Shown here: piece by piece, positions 18,593 through 28,476 of the stretch
Layout of the letters: each line of letters begins with the position of its first letter
Numbering within the stretch: the stretch's first letter is position 1
DNA from: Candidatus Magasanikbacteria bacterium GW2011_GWC2_37_14
Lineage (GTDB): Bacteria; Patescibacteriota; Patescibacteriia; Magasanikbacterales; UBA922
Direction of reading: 5' to 3'
Length of the DNA stretch: 50,378 bases
Assembly (NCBI GenBank): GCA_000990355.1
Contig: LBSX01000014.1
Location: forward strand, 1 to 50,378
The notes under the pieces: model-generated
Seen by the model: only the letters and a program-made list of their open reading frames with translations
What the model was told of the DNA's origin: nothing
The model's database searches: none
Program-made: the position numbers and the translations under genes

Positions 18593-19807
18593 ATGTTCTA
18601 CTTTAGCAATGTTATTCACAAACGAGTTCATGATACAAATGATGAAGTTTTAGGTATACTTACTGATGTAATTGTTGAAGCGAATAAAAAGAATTTTCCT
18701 CCGGTCATTGGTATTATGGTAAAAGATAAAGCGAATAAGCGTGATTTGTTTGTGCCAACTAACCAAATAGATAGTTGGAGTAGCGATGGGATTGTTTTAA
18801 ATTGTTTAAATAGTCAAGTGTTAGAAGAAGTTCCTAATAATTCAGAATTATTATTTTTGCATGACAATATTGTTGATAAACAAATTGTGGATTTGTCGGG
18901 TGCTAAAGTTGTGCGCGTAAATGACTTACAGTTTGGGGTAGTTCGTGGGACTACCAGTCTTTTGGCTATTGATGTTTCTACTAGTGGTTTGTTTCGTCGT
19001 TTGGGTATAAATAAACCTTTTTTAAATATTTTTAAACCTAATTTATTGGAATGGAAAAATGTGCATTTGATTGGTGATAAATTACAATTAGCAATTGGTA
19101 AAAATGAATTAATCAAATTGCACCCGGCCGATATTGCCAACATTGTCGAAAAATTAAATTTAAAACAAGGAAGTTTATTGTTAAAATCTTTGGACGAAGC
19201 CACGGCTGCCAAGGTTATGGAAGAAATTCAACCCGAGATTCAAAAACTTTTGGTACAACATTTGGGTGTAGAACGTTCTGCCGATATTATGTCCAAAATG
19301 TCTACCGACGAATTAGTAGATTTGATCCAACTTTTACCAGCGCGGGAAGCCAGAAAAATTATTAATGATTTACCAATCAATAAAGACATGCATCGGGTAA
19401 AAAAGATTTTGGAATATGAAGAAGACGAAGCAGGGGGTTTAATGACTACTGAATATTTATCCGTCCTTCCTGGTGACACAGTTAAAAAAGCCATAGAAAC
19501 AATTCGCACTCATTCCCATTTACATCGTTCAATTAATTTTTTGTATGTGGTTAGTGAAGATAATAAATTTTTAGGGGTAGTTTCTTTGCGTCGTTTAGTA
19601 GTCGCCGAAGATAGTGAAATGGTTAGAGATATTATGAAACATACTGCTCGAGTGCCAGGAATTAGAGCCCATGAAAAATTAAGTGATATCGCCGAAAAAA
19701 TGACTAAATACAATCTTTTTTCTGTAGCTGTAGTAGATAAAGAAAATATTATGCTTGGTGTGGTGACTATCGATGATGTAATGCGTTGTTTATTCCCCGA
19801 AGCCTAA
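18593..19807 (+). CDS. PRC-barrel + MgtE intracellular N domain + CBS domains, no membrane domain
   Basis: LHPADIANIVEKLN...LLPAREARKIINDLP...LEYEEDEAGGLMTTEYLSV; CBS repeats; ends without TM segments. Confidence 0.85.
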   Translation: MFYFSNVIHKRVHDTNDEVLGILTDVIVEANKKNFPPVIGIMVKDKANKRDLFVPTNQIDSWSSDGIVLNCLNSQVLEEVPNNSELLFLHDNIVDKQIVDLSGAKVVRVNDLQFGVVRGTTSLLAIDVSTSGLFRRLGINKPFLNIFKPNLLEWKNVHLIGDKLQLAIGKNELIKLHPADIANIVEKLNLKQGSLLLKSLDEATAAKVMEEIQPEIQKLLVQHLGVERSADIMSKMSTDELVDLIQLLPAREARKIINDLPINKDMHRVKKILEYEEDEAGGLMTTEYLSVLPGDTVKKAIETIRTHSHLHRSINFLYVVSEDNKFLGVVSLRRLVVAEDSEMVRDIMKHTARVPGIRAHEKLSDIAEKMTKYNLFSVAVVDKENIMLGVVTIDDVMRCLFPEA

Positions 19808-19814
19808 AAATAAT

Positions 19815-21065
19815 ATGGAAGAAGTTAAAAAAAATAATTGGTGGCTTAAAATTACTTTCTTTTTTAGTGTTATTGGGCCAGGAATTATTGCGGCCAATGC
19901 CGATAATGACGCTGGTGGTATTTCTACCTATTCAATTGTAGGAGCCCATTTTGGTATAAAAATGCTTTGGGTACTTTTTTTAATTACTTTTTCTTTGGCT
20001 ATTACTCAAGAAATGGGAGTCCGGATTGGTTTGGTTACTCGCCAAGGTTTAGGTGGTTTAATTCGTGAAAAATTTGGCGTCAAGTGGACGTTATTTGCCA
20101 TGGTTACCATGCTTATAGCCAATCTAGGTACGATTACGGCCGAATTTGCTGGTATTGCTTCAGCTTTTGAAATTGGTAATATTTCCAAATATTGGTCAGT
20201 ACCAATTGCAGCTTTGGTGGTTTGGTTTATTTTGTCCAAAGGTTCATTCAAAACTACCCAAAAGATTTTTTTAATTTTTTCGGCTTTTTATTTTGTTTAT
20301 ATTATTAATGGGTTTTTGGTTCAGCCCGATTTTGGTGAGGCAACTTTGGCTTTAATTACCCCGACTTTAGAGTGGTCAGCTCCTTTTTTGCTTACTATGA
20401 TTGCTTTAATTGGTACGACAATCACGCCCTGGGGTCAATTTTTTATTCAATCTTATGTAGTAGACAAAGGTTTGAATATTAAACACTACAAAGCAGAAAA
20501 AGTTGAAGTTTTTTTAGGAGCTTTTATTACAAACATTGTTAGTTTTTTCATCATCATTTCCACTGCTTATACTTTGTACAAAACTGGGGTGCACATTACC
20601 GATGCCAAAGATGCGGCTTTGGCTTTGGAACCATTGGCCGGACATTTTTCTTTAATTCTTTTTGGTTTTGGCTTGTTTGTAGCTTCTATGCTGGGTGCTT
20701 TTATTTTGCCTACTGCCACTGCCTATGCAATTTGTGAAGCCTTTGGCTGGGAACATGGATTCAACAAAGGTTGGGATGAAGCCAAAATATTTTATGGTAT
20801 TATTTTTGTTTCAATTTTTATTCCCGCAATTTTAGTTTTAATTCCTGGCTTGCCTTTAATTAAAGTTATGCTTTTGTCTCAGGATGTGAATGGAATCTTA
20901 TTACCAATTATTTTAATTTTTGTGCTTAAAATTATTAATGACAAAAAAATAATGGGGGAACATATCAATAAACCAATTGGTAATATTATTGCTTGGGCTA
21001 CGGTCATTGGTATTATTTTGGCTACTGTAGCTTTGGTTATTTCTTCAATATTTTATCAATTTTAA
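19815..21065 (+). CDS. NRAMP-family (SLC11-like) divalent metal transporter
   Basis: GPGIIAANADNDAGGISTYS in TM1 region; multi-TM; GTTITPWGQFFIQSYVV in TM6 region. Confidence 0.85.
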   Translation: MEEVKKNNWWLKITFFFSVIGPGIIAANADNDAGGISTYSIVGAHFGIKMLWVLFLITFSLAITQEMGVRIGLVTRQGLGGLIREKFGVKWTLFAMVTMLIANLGTITAEFAGIASAFEIGNISKYWSVPIAALVVWFILSKGSFKTTQKIFLIFSAFYFVYIINGFLVQPDFGEATLALITPTLEWSAPFLLTMIALIGTTITPWGQFFIQSYVVDKGLNIKHYKAEKVEVFLGAFITNIVSFFIIISTAYTLYKTGVHITDAKDAALALEPLAGHFSLILFGFGLFVASMLGAFILPTATAYAICEAFGWEHGFNKGWDEAKIFYGIIFVSIFIPAILVLIPGLPLIKVMLLSQDVNGILLPIILIFVLKIINDKKIMGEHINKPIGNIIAWATVIGIILATVALVISSIFYQF

Positions 21066-21066
21066 T

Positions 21067-21603
21067 ATGTTAGGTTTAGTGCTCTCTCGCCGTAATTTTC
21101 GTGAAGCGGATCAAATAATTTCGTTGTATACACTGGAGCAGGGGAAAGTGGAGGTTTTGGCGCGAGGAGTAAAAAAAATTACTAGTAAGAATTCGGCTCA
21201 TTTAGAGCCGTTTTCCTATATTGATGCCGAAATTATTCCTGGCAAGGAATTACCACATTTGGGTGCAGTCCAATCACTTGAATATTTTTCTCATATTCGT
21301 CAAGATTTACAAAAAAGTCTGGTTGCTAGTTTTGTGGTAAATTTCTTAAATAAAATTTTGCATGATGGTGAAAAAGATGAACGATTGTTTACGGTCACGC
21401 TCGATTTTATAAAATATCTTAATCAAGAATCAACCGTTTGTAATTTAGAATTAATTGATGGTTACATTGTTAAACTGTTACATTGTCTAGGTTATGATAT
21501 ACAAATTATCAAAGCCAACCCTGATCATGAATTTATTTATAATTTTTTAGTAAATCAATTAGAAAGAAAAATAGGGGATTGGAAAAAACTATTTCTTGCA
21601 TAA
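21067..21603 (+). CDS. recO: DNA repair protein RecO
   Basis: LVLSRRNFREADQIISLYTLEQGKVEVLARGVKK. Confidence 0.88.
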   Translation: MLGLVLSRRNFREADQIISLYTLEQGKVEVLARGVKKITSKNSAHLEPFSYIDAEIIPGKELPHLGAVQSLEYFSHIRQDLQKSLVASFVVNFLNKILHDGEKDERLFTVTLDFIKYLNQESTVCNLELIDGYIVKLLHCLGYDIQIIKANPDHEFIYNFLVNQLERKIGDWKKLFLA

Positions 21604-21640
21604 ATTAGCCAAAATTGGTAAGATATAGCCAATAATTTAT

Positions 21641-22306
21641 ATGTTTTCACTTTGGTTTTACAGTTTATTTTTTCGGGAAATTAATATTGACAAATGGCAA
21701 AAAATGCCAGCAAATTTGGCTAATTTAAGCCAAAAAATAATTAATGGAGAACCAGTAGTTGGCAAGGTATATCGTCCTACACCGGAAAAAAGTCTGTTTA
21801 TGACTATTTTAATGACTGCCTTTTTTGTGGTTTTTATACTAGCTTTTGTATTTTTATTAGGTGGAGGAGTTTCTTTTTTTGTCTATGTCTGGCAAGAAAT
21901 GCGGTGGTTTGTGGTGGTAGCTTTGTTAATAATTTTTTATTTTTTTTATTATTCATTACTTTGTTATTGGTTTTTTCCAAGTTGGCTTCAAAAAAAAATA
22001 AATCATTATTATATTTATATTGGCCCAGAAGGAATATTGCGTAAAGATTACTATCGTTTTGCATATCTACCTTGGCCAATAGTTAGTGGGGCAATTTTTA
22101 ATCACTCTTATGTTGGTGATGATGGAGCTAGTTTGTCTTTGGACTTATTTTTAAAAAATAATAAAGTTTGGAATCCTATGCTTGTTAATGCCTATGGTTA
22201 TGGTTCACTGTGGTTTGGTTTAGTAACTTACAATATTAATGATCTAAAATTAATTGCCGATAATATTAATTTTTATGCCAAAGAAGTTGGTTTTAAAACA
22301 AATTAA
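21641..22306 (+). CDS. Hypothetical membrane protein, 221 aa
   Basis: ORF with two hydrophobic segments. Confidence 0.65.
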   Translation: MFSLWFYSLFFREINIDKWQKMPANLANLSQKIINGEPVVGKVYRPTPEKSLFMTILMTAFFVVFILAFVFLLGGGVSFFVYVWQEMRWFVVVALLIIFYFFYYSLLCYWFFPSWLQKKINHYYIYIGPEGILRKDYYRFAYLPWPIVSGAIFNHSYVGDDGASLSLDLFLKNNKVWNPMLVNAYGYGSLWFGLVTYNINDLKLIADNINFYAKEVGFKTN

Positions 22307-22311
22307 ATAAT

Positions 22312-23610
22312 ATGCAAACATTTATAAAAAATTTAGCTAAATATGTTGAAGAAGAAGTAATTTTAAAAGGCTGGGTAAACAATATTCGTTCTTCTGGTTC
22401 AATTGCTTTTTTGGAATTACGCGATGGTAGTGGTTTTGTTCAGTGTGTAGTTAGTAAAAAGGAATTGAGTGAAGAAATTTGGGGATTGGTGGAAAAAGCT
22501 ACTCAAGAATCTTCAGGAATTGTTACCGGTCTTGTAACCAAACATCCCAAACAAGATGGTTTATTTGAAATTCAAGTTACTAATTTTGAATTAATTCAAC
22601 AAGCAATTGATTATCCAATTAGTAACAAAGAACATGGTCCAGAATTTTTAATGGATAATCGTCATTTGTGGTTGCGTAGCAAAAAACAGTGGGCAATTTT
22701 AAAGATTAGAGATGAAGTATTTTTTAGTTTACAGTCATTTTTGCGTGAAGAAAATTTTACTCGGGTTGATGCACCAATTTTGCAACCAACCTCATGTGAA
22801 GATACGTCAGAATTATTTCAAATAGATTTTTTTGGTGAACCAGTTTATCTCACTCAGTCTGGACAATTATATATTGAAGCTGCAGAAATGAGTTTGGGTC
22901 GTGTTTATGATTTTGGTCCGGTTTTTCGAGCTGAAAAATCTAAAACCCGTAAACATTTAAATGAATTTTGGATGATGGATGCCGAATTGCCATTTGAATC
23001 ATTGGAACAAATGATGGATTTTATCGAAAAAATGATGAAAAGATTGACTACCGATGTGTTAACTCATTGCGAAGAAGAATTAAAAATATTAGAGCGTGAC
23101 CTTAAGCCACTTGAACATGTGCGTGATGCTGGTTTTGTACGTTTAAAACATAAAGAAGTAATTGAAAAGCTTAACAGCAAGTTTCAGGCTGGCCTAACGC
23201 TTGTTGATGACATTGGCGCTCCTGAAGAGAGTATGATTGCCAAACTTTATGATGTGCCAGTGTTTGTTACTGATTGGCCGGCTGAAATTAAAGCTTTTTA
23301 TATGCCTCATTTTATGGATGGCGATATGGAACGTGTGCGTTCAGTTGATTTAATTGGCATTGAGGGTTATGGTGAATTAGTTGGTGGCGCGGAACGTGAA
23401 TATGATTATGACAAATTAATTGCAGTAATGAAAAAACGTAATTATAATTTGGAGGATTATTCTTGGTATCTTGATTTACGCCGTTATGGATCAATTCCGC
23501 ACAGTGGTTTTGGGCTAGGGTTGGAAAGAATGGTAGCTTGGCTTTCGGGCATTCACCATGTACGCGAGGCTATTCCTTTTGCTAGAACAATGAATCGTAT
23601 AAGACCGTAA
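22312..23610 (+). CDS. asnS: Asparaginyl-tRNA synthetase
   Basis: VILKGWVNNIRSSGSIAFLELRDGSG; FGPVFRAEKSKTRKHLNEFWMMDAE; GFGLGLERMV. Confidence 0.93.
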   Translation: MQTFIKNLAKYVEEEVILKGWVNNIRSSGSIAFLELRDGSGFVQCVVSKKELSEEIWGLVEKATQESSGIVTGLVTKHPKQDGLFEIQVTNFELIQQAIDYPISNKEHGPEFLMDNRHLWLRSKKQWAILKIRDEVFFSLQSFLREENFTRVDAPILQPTSCEDTSELFQIDFFGEPVYLTQSGQLYIEAAEMSLGRVYDFGPVFRAEKSKTRKHLNEFWMMDAELPFESLEQMMDFIEKMMKRLTTDVLTHCEEELKILERDLKPLEHVRDAGFVRLKHKEVIEKLNSKFQAGLTLVDDIGAPEESMIAKLYDVPVFVTDWPAEIKAFYMPHFMDGDMERVRSVDLIGIEGYGELVGGAEREYDYDKLIAVMKKRNYNLEDYSWYLDLRRYGSIPHSGFGLGLERMVAWLSGIHHVREAIPFARTMNRIRP

Positions 23611-23613
23611 ACT

Positions 23614-24651
23614 ATGGGTAAAAATAAACAACGTGAGCGAGGAATTCCTAGTAAATTTACTGAACGCCTTACAGAAATGTTTGGCGTTTCTTTGTCTGCC
23701 GAAATTTCCAAAACTTTTGTTGCCCGGCCTACTACCTTTCGGGTTAATACACTTAAGGCGAGGAAAGAGGAAATAATTGAAATTTTAAATCAAAATGGTT
23801 TTAAGTTTGAACGTGTCTTGTGGTACAAAGATTCTTTTGTTTTAAAAAATAAAACCAAACGAGAGTTAACTGATTTAGAAATTTATAAACAGGGCAAAAT
23901 TTATATCCAAAGTCTAGCAAGTATGGTACCACCCATGGTTTTACAACCTCAGCCAGGCGAAAAAGTGTTGGATTTAACTGCTGCTCCAGGTAGTAAAACT
24001 TCGCAAATAGCTGCACTCATGAATGGCGAGGGCGAATTAATTGCCAATGATAATAATAAAATTAGATTTTTTAAATTAAAGCATAATATGGAAATGTTGG
24101 GGGTGTCGAAACCCCACCCTAACCCTCCCCTCATAGGGGAGGGAAAAGACATTTCCTCCCCCTACGAGGGGGAGGTGAGGAGGGGGTTTGTCTTCAGTCT
24201 TCGCATGGAACATGGCTCAGACTTAGCCCGTGAATATCCCGAATATTTTGATAAAATTTTGTTAGATGCACCTTGTAGTGCTGAAGCGCGGTTTATTGAT
24301 GGTGATTCAGAAACATATGGTTATTGGAAAGAACAAAAAATTAAAGAAATGGCCTACAAACAACGCCAATTATTATTTGCTGCTTGGGGAGCTCTAAAAC
24401 CTGGTGGTATAATGGTGTACTCCACCTGTACTTTTGCGCCAGAAGAAAATGAAATTCAAGTTACCCGACTTATAGAACAATATACAAATTGCGAAGTATT
24501 ACCAATTGATCTTGGCCTAAAAAAAATAGCTATTAATAGTAAATTTAAAAATAAAGAAATGAACAAAGACGTAATAAAAAAAGCCTTACGAATTATGCCC
24601 ACCAAAGAAATTGAAGGTTTTTTTGTGGTAAAGTTAATGAAGAAAAGCTAA
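23614..24651 (+). CDS. RsmB/NOP (Nol1/Nop2/Sun) family RNA m5C methyltransferase with in-frame repeat insertion
   Basis: VLDLTAAPGSKTSQIAALM; KILLDAPCSAEARF; VYSTCTFAPEENE. Confidence 0.92.
   Translation: MGKNKQRERGIPSKFTERLTEMFGVSLSAEISKTFVARPTTFRVNTLKARKEEIIEILNQNGFKFERVLWYKDSFVLKNKTKRELTDLEIYKQGKIYIQSLASMVPPMVLQPQPGEKVLDLTAAPGSKTSQIAALMNGEGELIANDNNKIRFFKLKHNMEMLGVSKPHPNPPLIGEGKDISSPYEGEVRRGFVFSLRMEHGSDLAREYPEYFDKILLDAPCSAEARFIDGDSETYGYWKEQKIKEMAYKQRQLLFAAWGALKPGGIMVYSTCTFAPEENEIQVTRLIEQYTNCEVLPIDLGLKKIAINSKFKNKEMNKDVIKKALRIMPTKEIEGFFVVKLMKKS
24109..24189. repeat. 81-nt palindromic repeat inside the rsmB-like CDS, in frame (27 codons)
   Basis: AAACCCCACCCTAACCCTCCCC...GGGGGAGGTGAGGAGGGGGTTT, encoding part of KPHPNPPLIGEGKDISSPYEGEVRRGF. 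Confidence 0.85.
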
Positions 24652-24723
24652 GTTGTCATTCCTGTGAAAACAGGAATCTAGAAAAAAATTTTAAAATACA
24701 CTTTAATTTGGTGTATTTTTTGT

Positions 24724-24751
24724 TTGACTTTCATAGCTAATATTCTATAAT
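24724..24751 (+). promoter_or_regulatory. Promoter of small GC-rich gene
   Basis: TTGACT about 16-17 nt upstream of TATAAT. Confidence 0.55.
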
Positions 24752-24783
24752 AATACTAGACAGACAAAAGAATGGAGGATGAC

Positions 24784-24987
24784 ATGGGGGCACAGGTGTT
24801 CAGTTTGAACAGCGCACAGATGGATGCGAATCGTCATCCCTCGCCGCCAACTGGCTGGGGTTACACACCCGAATGGGACGTAGTGCCCGACCCCTGCAAG
24901 ATTCTCGGCATCAAGCCGGGGACAACCATGCCAGTGGACGTGTACGAACGAGTTCGACGTTTCCTCCAGAGGGGGTTAAACACGTGA
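24784..24987 (+). CDS. Small GC-rich hypothetical protein, ~67 aa
   Basis: GGAGG 5 nt upstream of ATG 24784; MGAQVFSLNSAQMDANRHPSPPTGWGYTPEWDVVPDPCKILGIKPGTTMPVDVYERVRRFLQRGLNT; followed by CCCGAAGG...CCTTCGGG hairpin. Confidence 0.65.
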   Translation: MGAQVFSLNSAQMDANRHPSPPTGWGYTPEWDVVPDPCKILGIKPGTTMPVDVYERVRRFLQRGLNT

Positions 24988-25116
24988 AAGGAGAATACCC
25001 GAAGGTCGTCTGCGCCTTCGGGACGACTCAAAAGCATCTTAAAATAGGGTGCTTTTGATTTGCCAAAAAGTTGTTATTTTGCTAAAATAGCAGTATAATT
25101 TTTGTTTAAAATTCTT

Positions 25117-26874
25117 ATGTATCGTACACATACTTGTGGGGAATTAACTAAAAAACAAGCTGGAGAAGAAGTGATGCTCTCTGGTTGGGTACACAAACAT
25201 CGCAAAATGGGTGGATTGGTGTTTGTGGATTTACGCGACCGTTTTGGTATTACGCAAATTGTTTTTAATCCCGATAAAACGAGTAATTTTGCTTTGGTAG
25301 AAGAATTAAAATATGAATATGTAATTAAAGTTACTGGAGAAGTTTTAAAAAGAGATAGTAAAGCAGTTAATCAAGATTTAGCAACTGGCGAAATTGAAGT
25401 TTTGGTTAATAATTTAGAAATAATTAGTCGTGCCAAAACTTTACCCTTTGAAATTTTTGATGCTCACAAAGAAATAGAAGACGAAGATTTACGTTTAAAA
25501 TATCGCTATCTAGAATTACGTCGAACCAAATTAAAAAATAATATTTTGTTTCGTGCCAAAATGGTCAAGTACATTCGTGATTATATGGATAATCGTGGTT
25601 TTTTGGATATTGCTACGCCAATTTTAACTGTATCTTCACCAGAAGGCGCGCGTGATTTTTTGGTGCCTAGTCGATTGCACCCTGGAAAGTTTTATGCTTT
25701 ACCTCAAGCCCCTCAACAGTACAAACAATTATTAATGGTGGCTGGTTTTGATAAATATTATCAAATTGCTCCTTGTATGCGCGACGAAGATCCACGTGCC
25801 GACCGTTCTCCTGGAGAATTTTATCAACTTGATTGCGAAACTAGTTTTTTAACCCCAGATGAATTTTTTGAATTAATGGAACCACTGTTTATTGGTTTAA
25901 CCGAAGAATTAACTGGAAAAAAGGTTTGGCAAAAACCTTTTCCACGCATTCCTTACAGAGAAATTTTGGAAACCTATGGATCAGATAGACCAGATTTGCG
26001 TTTTGCTTTACCAATGACAGATGTGAGTACCTGGGCAAAGGCAAGTGATTTTAAAGTTTTTAAAGAAGCAGAGTTTGTTCGTTGTTTGTATGTTCCAGGC
26101 GGCAATGCTTTTACTCGTAAAGAAATAGATGAAGAATTTACTGATAAAGCCAAACGTGCCAAAGCCAAAGGTTTAGCTTGGCTTAAATATGAAAATGGTA
26201 AATTCGAAGGTAGTATTAGCAAATTTTTTAGTGAAGAACAATTAAATGAATTAAAAGAAATTGTAAAAGTAAAAGATAATGGTATTTTGTTTTTTGTAGC
26301 CGACAAATGGCAGGTTTCTTGTATGGCTTTGGGAGCTGTGCGTGATTTAGTAGGCGATAAATTAAATTTAAAAGATCCAAATTTAGTGGCTTGGGCTTGG
26401 GTAATTGATTTTCCTATGTATGAATGGAGCGAATTGGAAAATAAGGTGGATTTTGGTCACAATCCTTTTTCTATGCCACAGGGTGGTATGGAAGCCTTAA
26501 AAACCAAAGATCCACTAGACATTTTGGCTTATCAATATGATATTATTGCCAATGGTTTAGAATTAAGCTCTGGTGCAGTGCGTAATATGGATACAGAAAT
26601 TATGTATGAAGCTTTTAAAATTGCTGGCTATGATAAAAGTGTTGTTGACAAAAAATTTGGCCACATGATTAATGCTTTTGAATTTGGAGCGCCACCACAT
26701 TGTGGTTTTGCTCCAGGAATTGAACGACTGGTAATGTTGCTTTTGGGAGAAAAAAATATTCGTTCAGTGGTACCATTTCCAAAAAATCAGCGTGCCGAAG
26801 AACCAATGGTTGGAAGCCCAGGAGAAGTGGATGATATGCAGCTCAAAGAGCTGAATATTAAAATTAGAGAATAG
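25117..26874 (+). CDS. aspS: Aspartyl-tRNA synthetase
   Basis: MYRTHTCGELTKKQAGEEVMLSGWVHKHRKMGGLVFVDLRDRFG; APQQYKQLLMVAGFDKYYQIAPCMRDEDPRADRSPGEFYQLD. Confidence 0.97.
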   Translation: MYRTHTCGELTKKQAGEEVMLSGWVHKHRKMGGLVFVDLRDRFGITQIVFNPDKTSNFALVEELKYEYVIKVTGEVLKRDSKAVNQDLATGEIEVLVNNLEIISRAKTLPFEIFDAHKEIEDEDLRLKYRYLELRRTKLKNNILFRAKMVKYIRDYMDNRGFLDIATPILTVSSPEGARDFLVPSRLHPGKFYALPQAPQQYKQLLMVAGFDKYYQIAPCMRDEDPRADRSPGEFYQLDCETSFLTPDEFFELMEPLFIGLTEELTGKKVWQKPFPRIPYREILETYGSDRPDLRFALPMTDVSTWAKASDFKVFKEAEFVRCLYVPGGNAFTRKEIDEEFTDKAKRAKAKGLAWLKYENGKFEGSISKFFSEEQLNELKEIVKVKDNGILFFVADKWQVSCMALGAVRDLVGDKLNLKDPNLVAWAWVIDFPMYEWSELENKVDFGHNPFSMPQGGMEALKTKDPLDILAYQYDIIANGLELSSGAVRNMDTEIMYEAFKIAGYDKSVVDKKFGHMINAFEFGAPPHCGFAPGIERLVMLLLGEKNIRSVVPFPKNQRAEEPMVGSPGEVDDMQLKELNIKIRE

Positions 26875-26879
26875 ATAAT

Positions 26880-27749
26880 ATGTTTAAAAGACCTTTGGAG
26901 GAGTGGCAAGATGGAAAAGAAAATTTAGAAGAAAATCAAATTATGGATGAAACAGAATATTTATTGGGAGATAACGAACCAATAAGAAATAAAAAATTGT
27001 TAGATGTTTTGGAAATTGTAAGAAATGAATATCCGGAAATCTTTAAAGCTGCTATAATTGATGTAGGTGACAAAGATGTAGATAAATCTTTAAAAGCTGG
27101 TCCAGCAATTTTTGGGGCCGAAGACAAAGCCGGTTATGTTTCAAGAATTGCTATTTCGCCAGAATTAGAAATAATGACCACTGATTCGGAATATTTTAAA
27201 AATTTATTACTAACCCGTCGAATTTCGTTGGAACATTTGCAAAAACAATTAGCCGACGAATTAGGTATTAAAGATTTTATCTTTACTGCCGAAAATTTGA
27301 AAAAATTAATTTTGCTTCACGAGTTAGGGCATTTAAAATATTATCAAGAAAACTATAAAAAACCAAATGTTAATTTTGCCGAAGCTTTTGAAACTAGGAG
27401 TATTGAATATCATAAGAATTTACAAAATTTACCAATTCCTGGGGTAATAATTTCGGTTGCTCGCCGAGCTTGGGAAAAAAGTATTGGGAAAACGGTAAAA
27501 GAAAAATTAACTTCAATGAAAGAAATTTTAGTGGAAATGTATTTTAAACAGGCTCGACCTGATCATTATAAGAAAATAAAAAGTGGAGAAATTAATTTTG
27601 ATTTTTCTCCAGAAGCAGGAGAAACAGCAGAAGAACTCTTGGATCGTCATGAAAGGGCAGAACAAGAAACTCCGCTAGAAAAATTTGCTGATGAATTTGT
27701 GTTGGAAGTATTAAAAAACCATCCGGAATTAATTGTTGAAAATAAATAA
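26880..27749 (+). CDS. Putative zincin-like metalloprotease (HELGH motif)
   Basis: KKLILLHELGHLKYYQENY. Confidence 0.6.
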   Translation: MFKRPLEEWQDGKENLEENQIMDETEYLLGDNEPIRNKKLLDVLEIVRNEYPEIFKAAIIDVGDKDVDKSLKAGPAIFGAEDKAGYVSRIAISPELEIMTTDSEYFKNLLLTRRISLEHLQKQLADELGIKDFIFTAENLKKLILLHELGHLKYYQENYKKPNVNFAEAFETRSIEYHKNLQNLPIPGVIISVARRAWEKSIGKTVKEKLTSMKEILVEMYFKQARPDHYKKIKSGEINFDFSPEAGETAEELLDRHERAEQETPLEKFADEFVLEVLKNHPELIVENK

Positions 27750-27759
27750 TTCTATAAAC

Positions 27760-28452
27760 ATGGAAACAAAGTATAATATTGGTGATTTTTCTGGACCACT
27801 AGATTTGCTTCTAGGGTTAATTGAAGAAGAAGAATTGAATATCAACGAAGTTTCTTTGTCTCAAGTCACTGAACAGTTTTTAAAATACTTAGAAAAAATA
27901 GAAAATAAACAACCAGAAGAATTGGCAGATTTTCTATTGGTTGCTTCTCGTCTTTTACTTTTAAAATCTAAAAAACTTTTACCACAATTTGTATTGGATG
28001 AAGAAGAAGGTCCAAGTTTAGAAGAACAATTACGTTTGTATAAATTATTTATTGATGCAGCGAAAGAAATAAATAAAAAATGGTTAAGTAGCACTCAAGC
28101 ATATTTTCGTGAAGAACCAGCACGCCGGCTTGAAGCTTTTACACCACCAAGTAATTTGTCTTTAATTAGTTTAGAAGAACAATATCGTAAATTATTGGTT
28201 AGGTTGCAACCACCAAAGCCATTACCACAAACTCACATAGACAGAACAGTGCTTTTGGAAGAAAAAATAAAATCAATTTATGGTTTATTAAAAAAAATGA
28301 AAAATTTAAATTTTTCAGAAATTTTAAATAGTGCTCAAAATCGTACAGAAGTAATTGTTACTTTTTTGGCTTTATTGGAATTAGTTAAAGGTAAACAAGT
28401 TTTATTACGACAGTCCAATGTGTTTAGTGATATTGCAATAGAAAAAGTTTAG
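27760..28452 (+). CDS. scpA: Segregation and condensation protein A
   Basis: FSGPLDLLLGLIEEEELNINEVSLSQVTEQFLKYL; LLVASRLLLLKSKKLLP. Confidence 0.95.
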   Translation: METKYNIGDFSGPLDLLLGLIEEEELNINEVSLSQVTEQFLKYLEKIENKQPEELADFLLVASRLLLLKSKKLLPQFVLDEEEGPSLEEQLRLYKLFIDAAKEINKKWLSSTQAYFREEPARRLEAFTPPSNLSLISLEEQYRKLLVRLQPPKPLPQTHIDRTVLLEEKIKSIYGLLKKMKNLNFSEILNSAQNRTEVIVTFLALLELVKGKQVLLRQSNVFSDIAIEKV

Positions 28453-28476
28453 TTTTTATGATATGATATTTAAACT

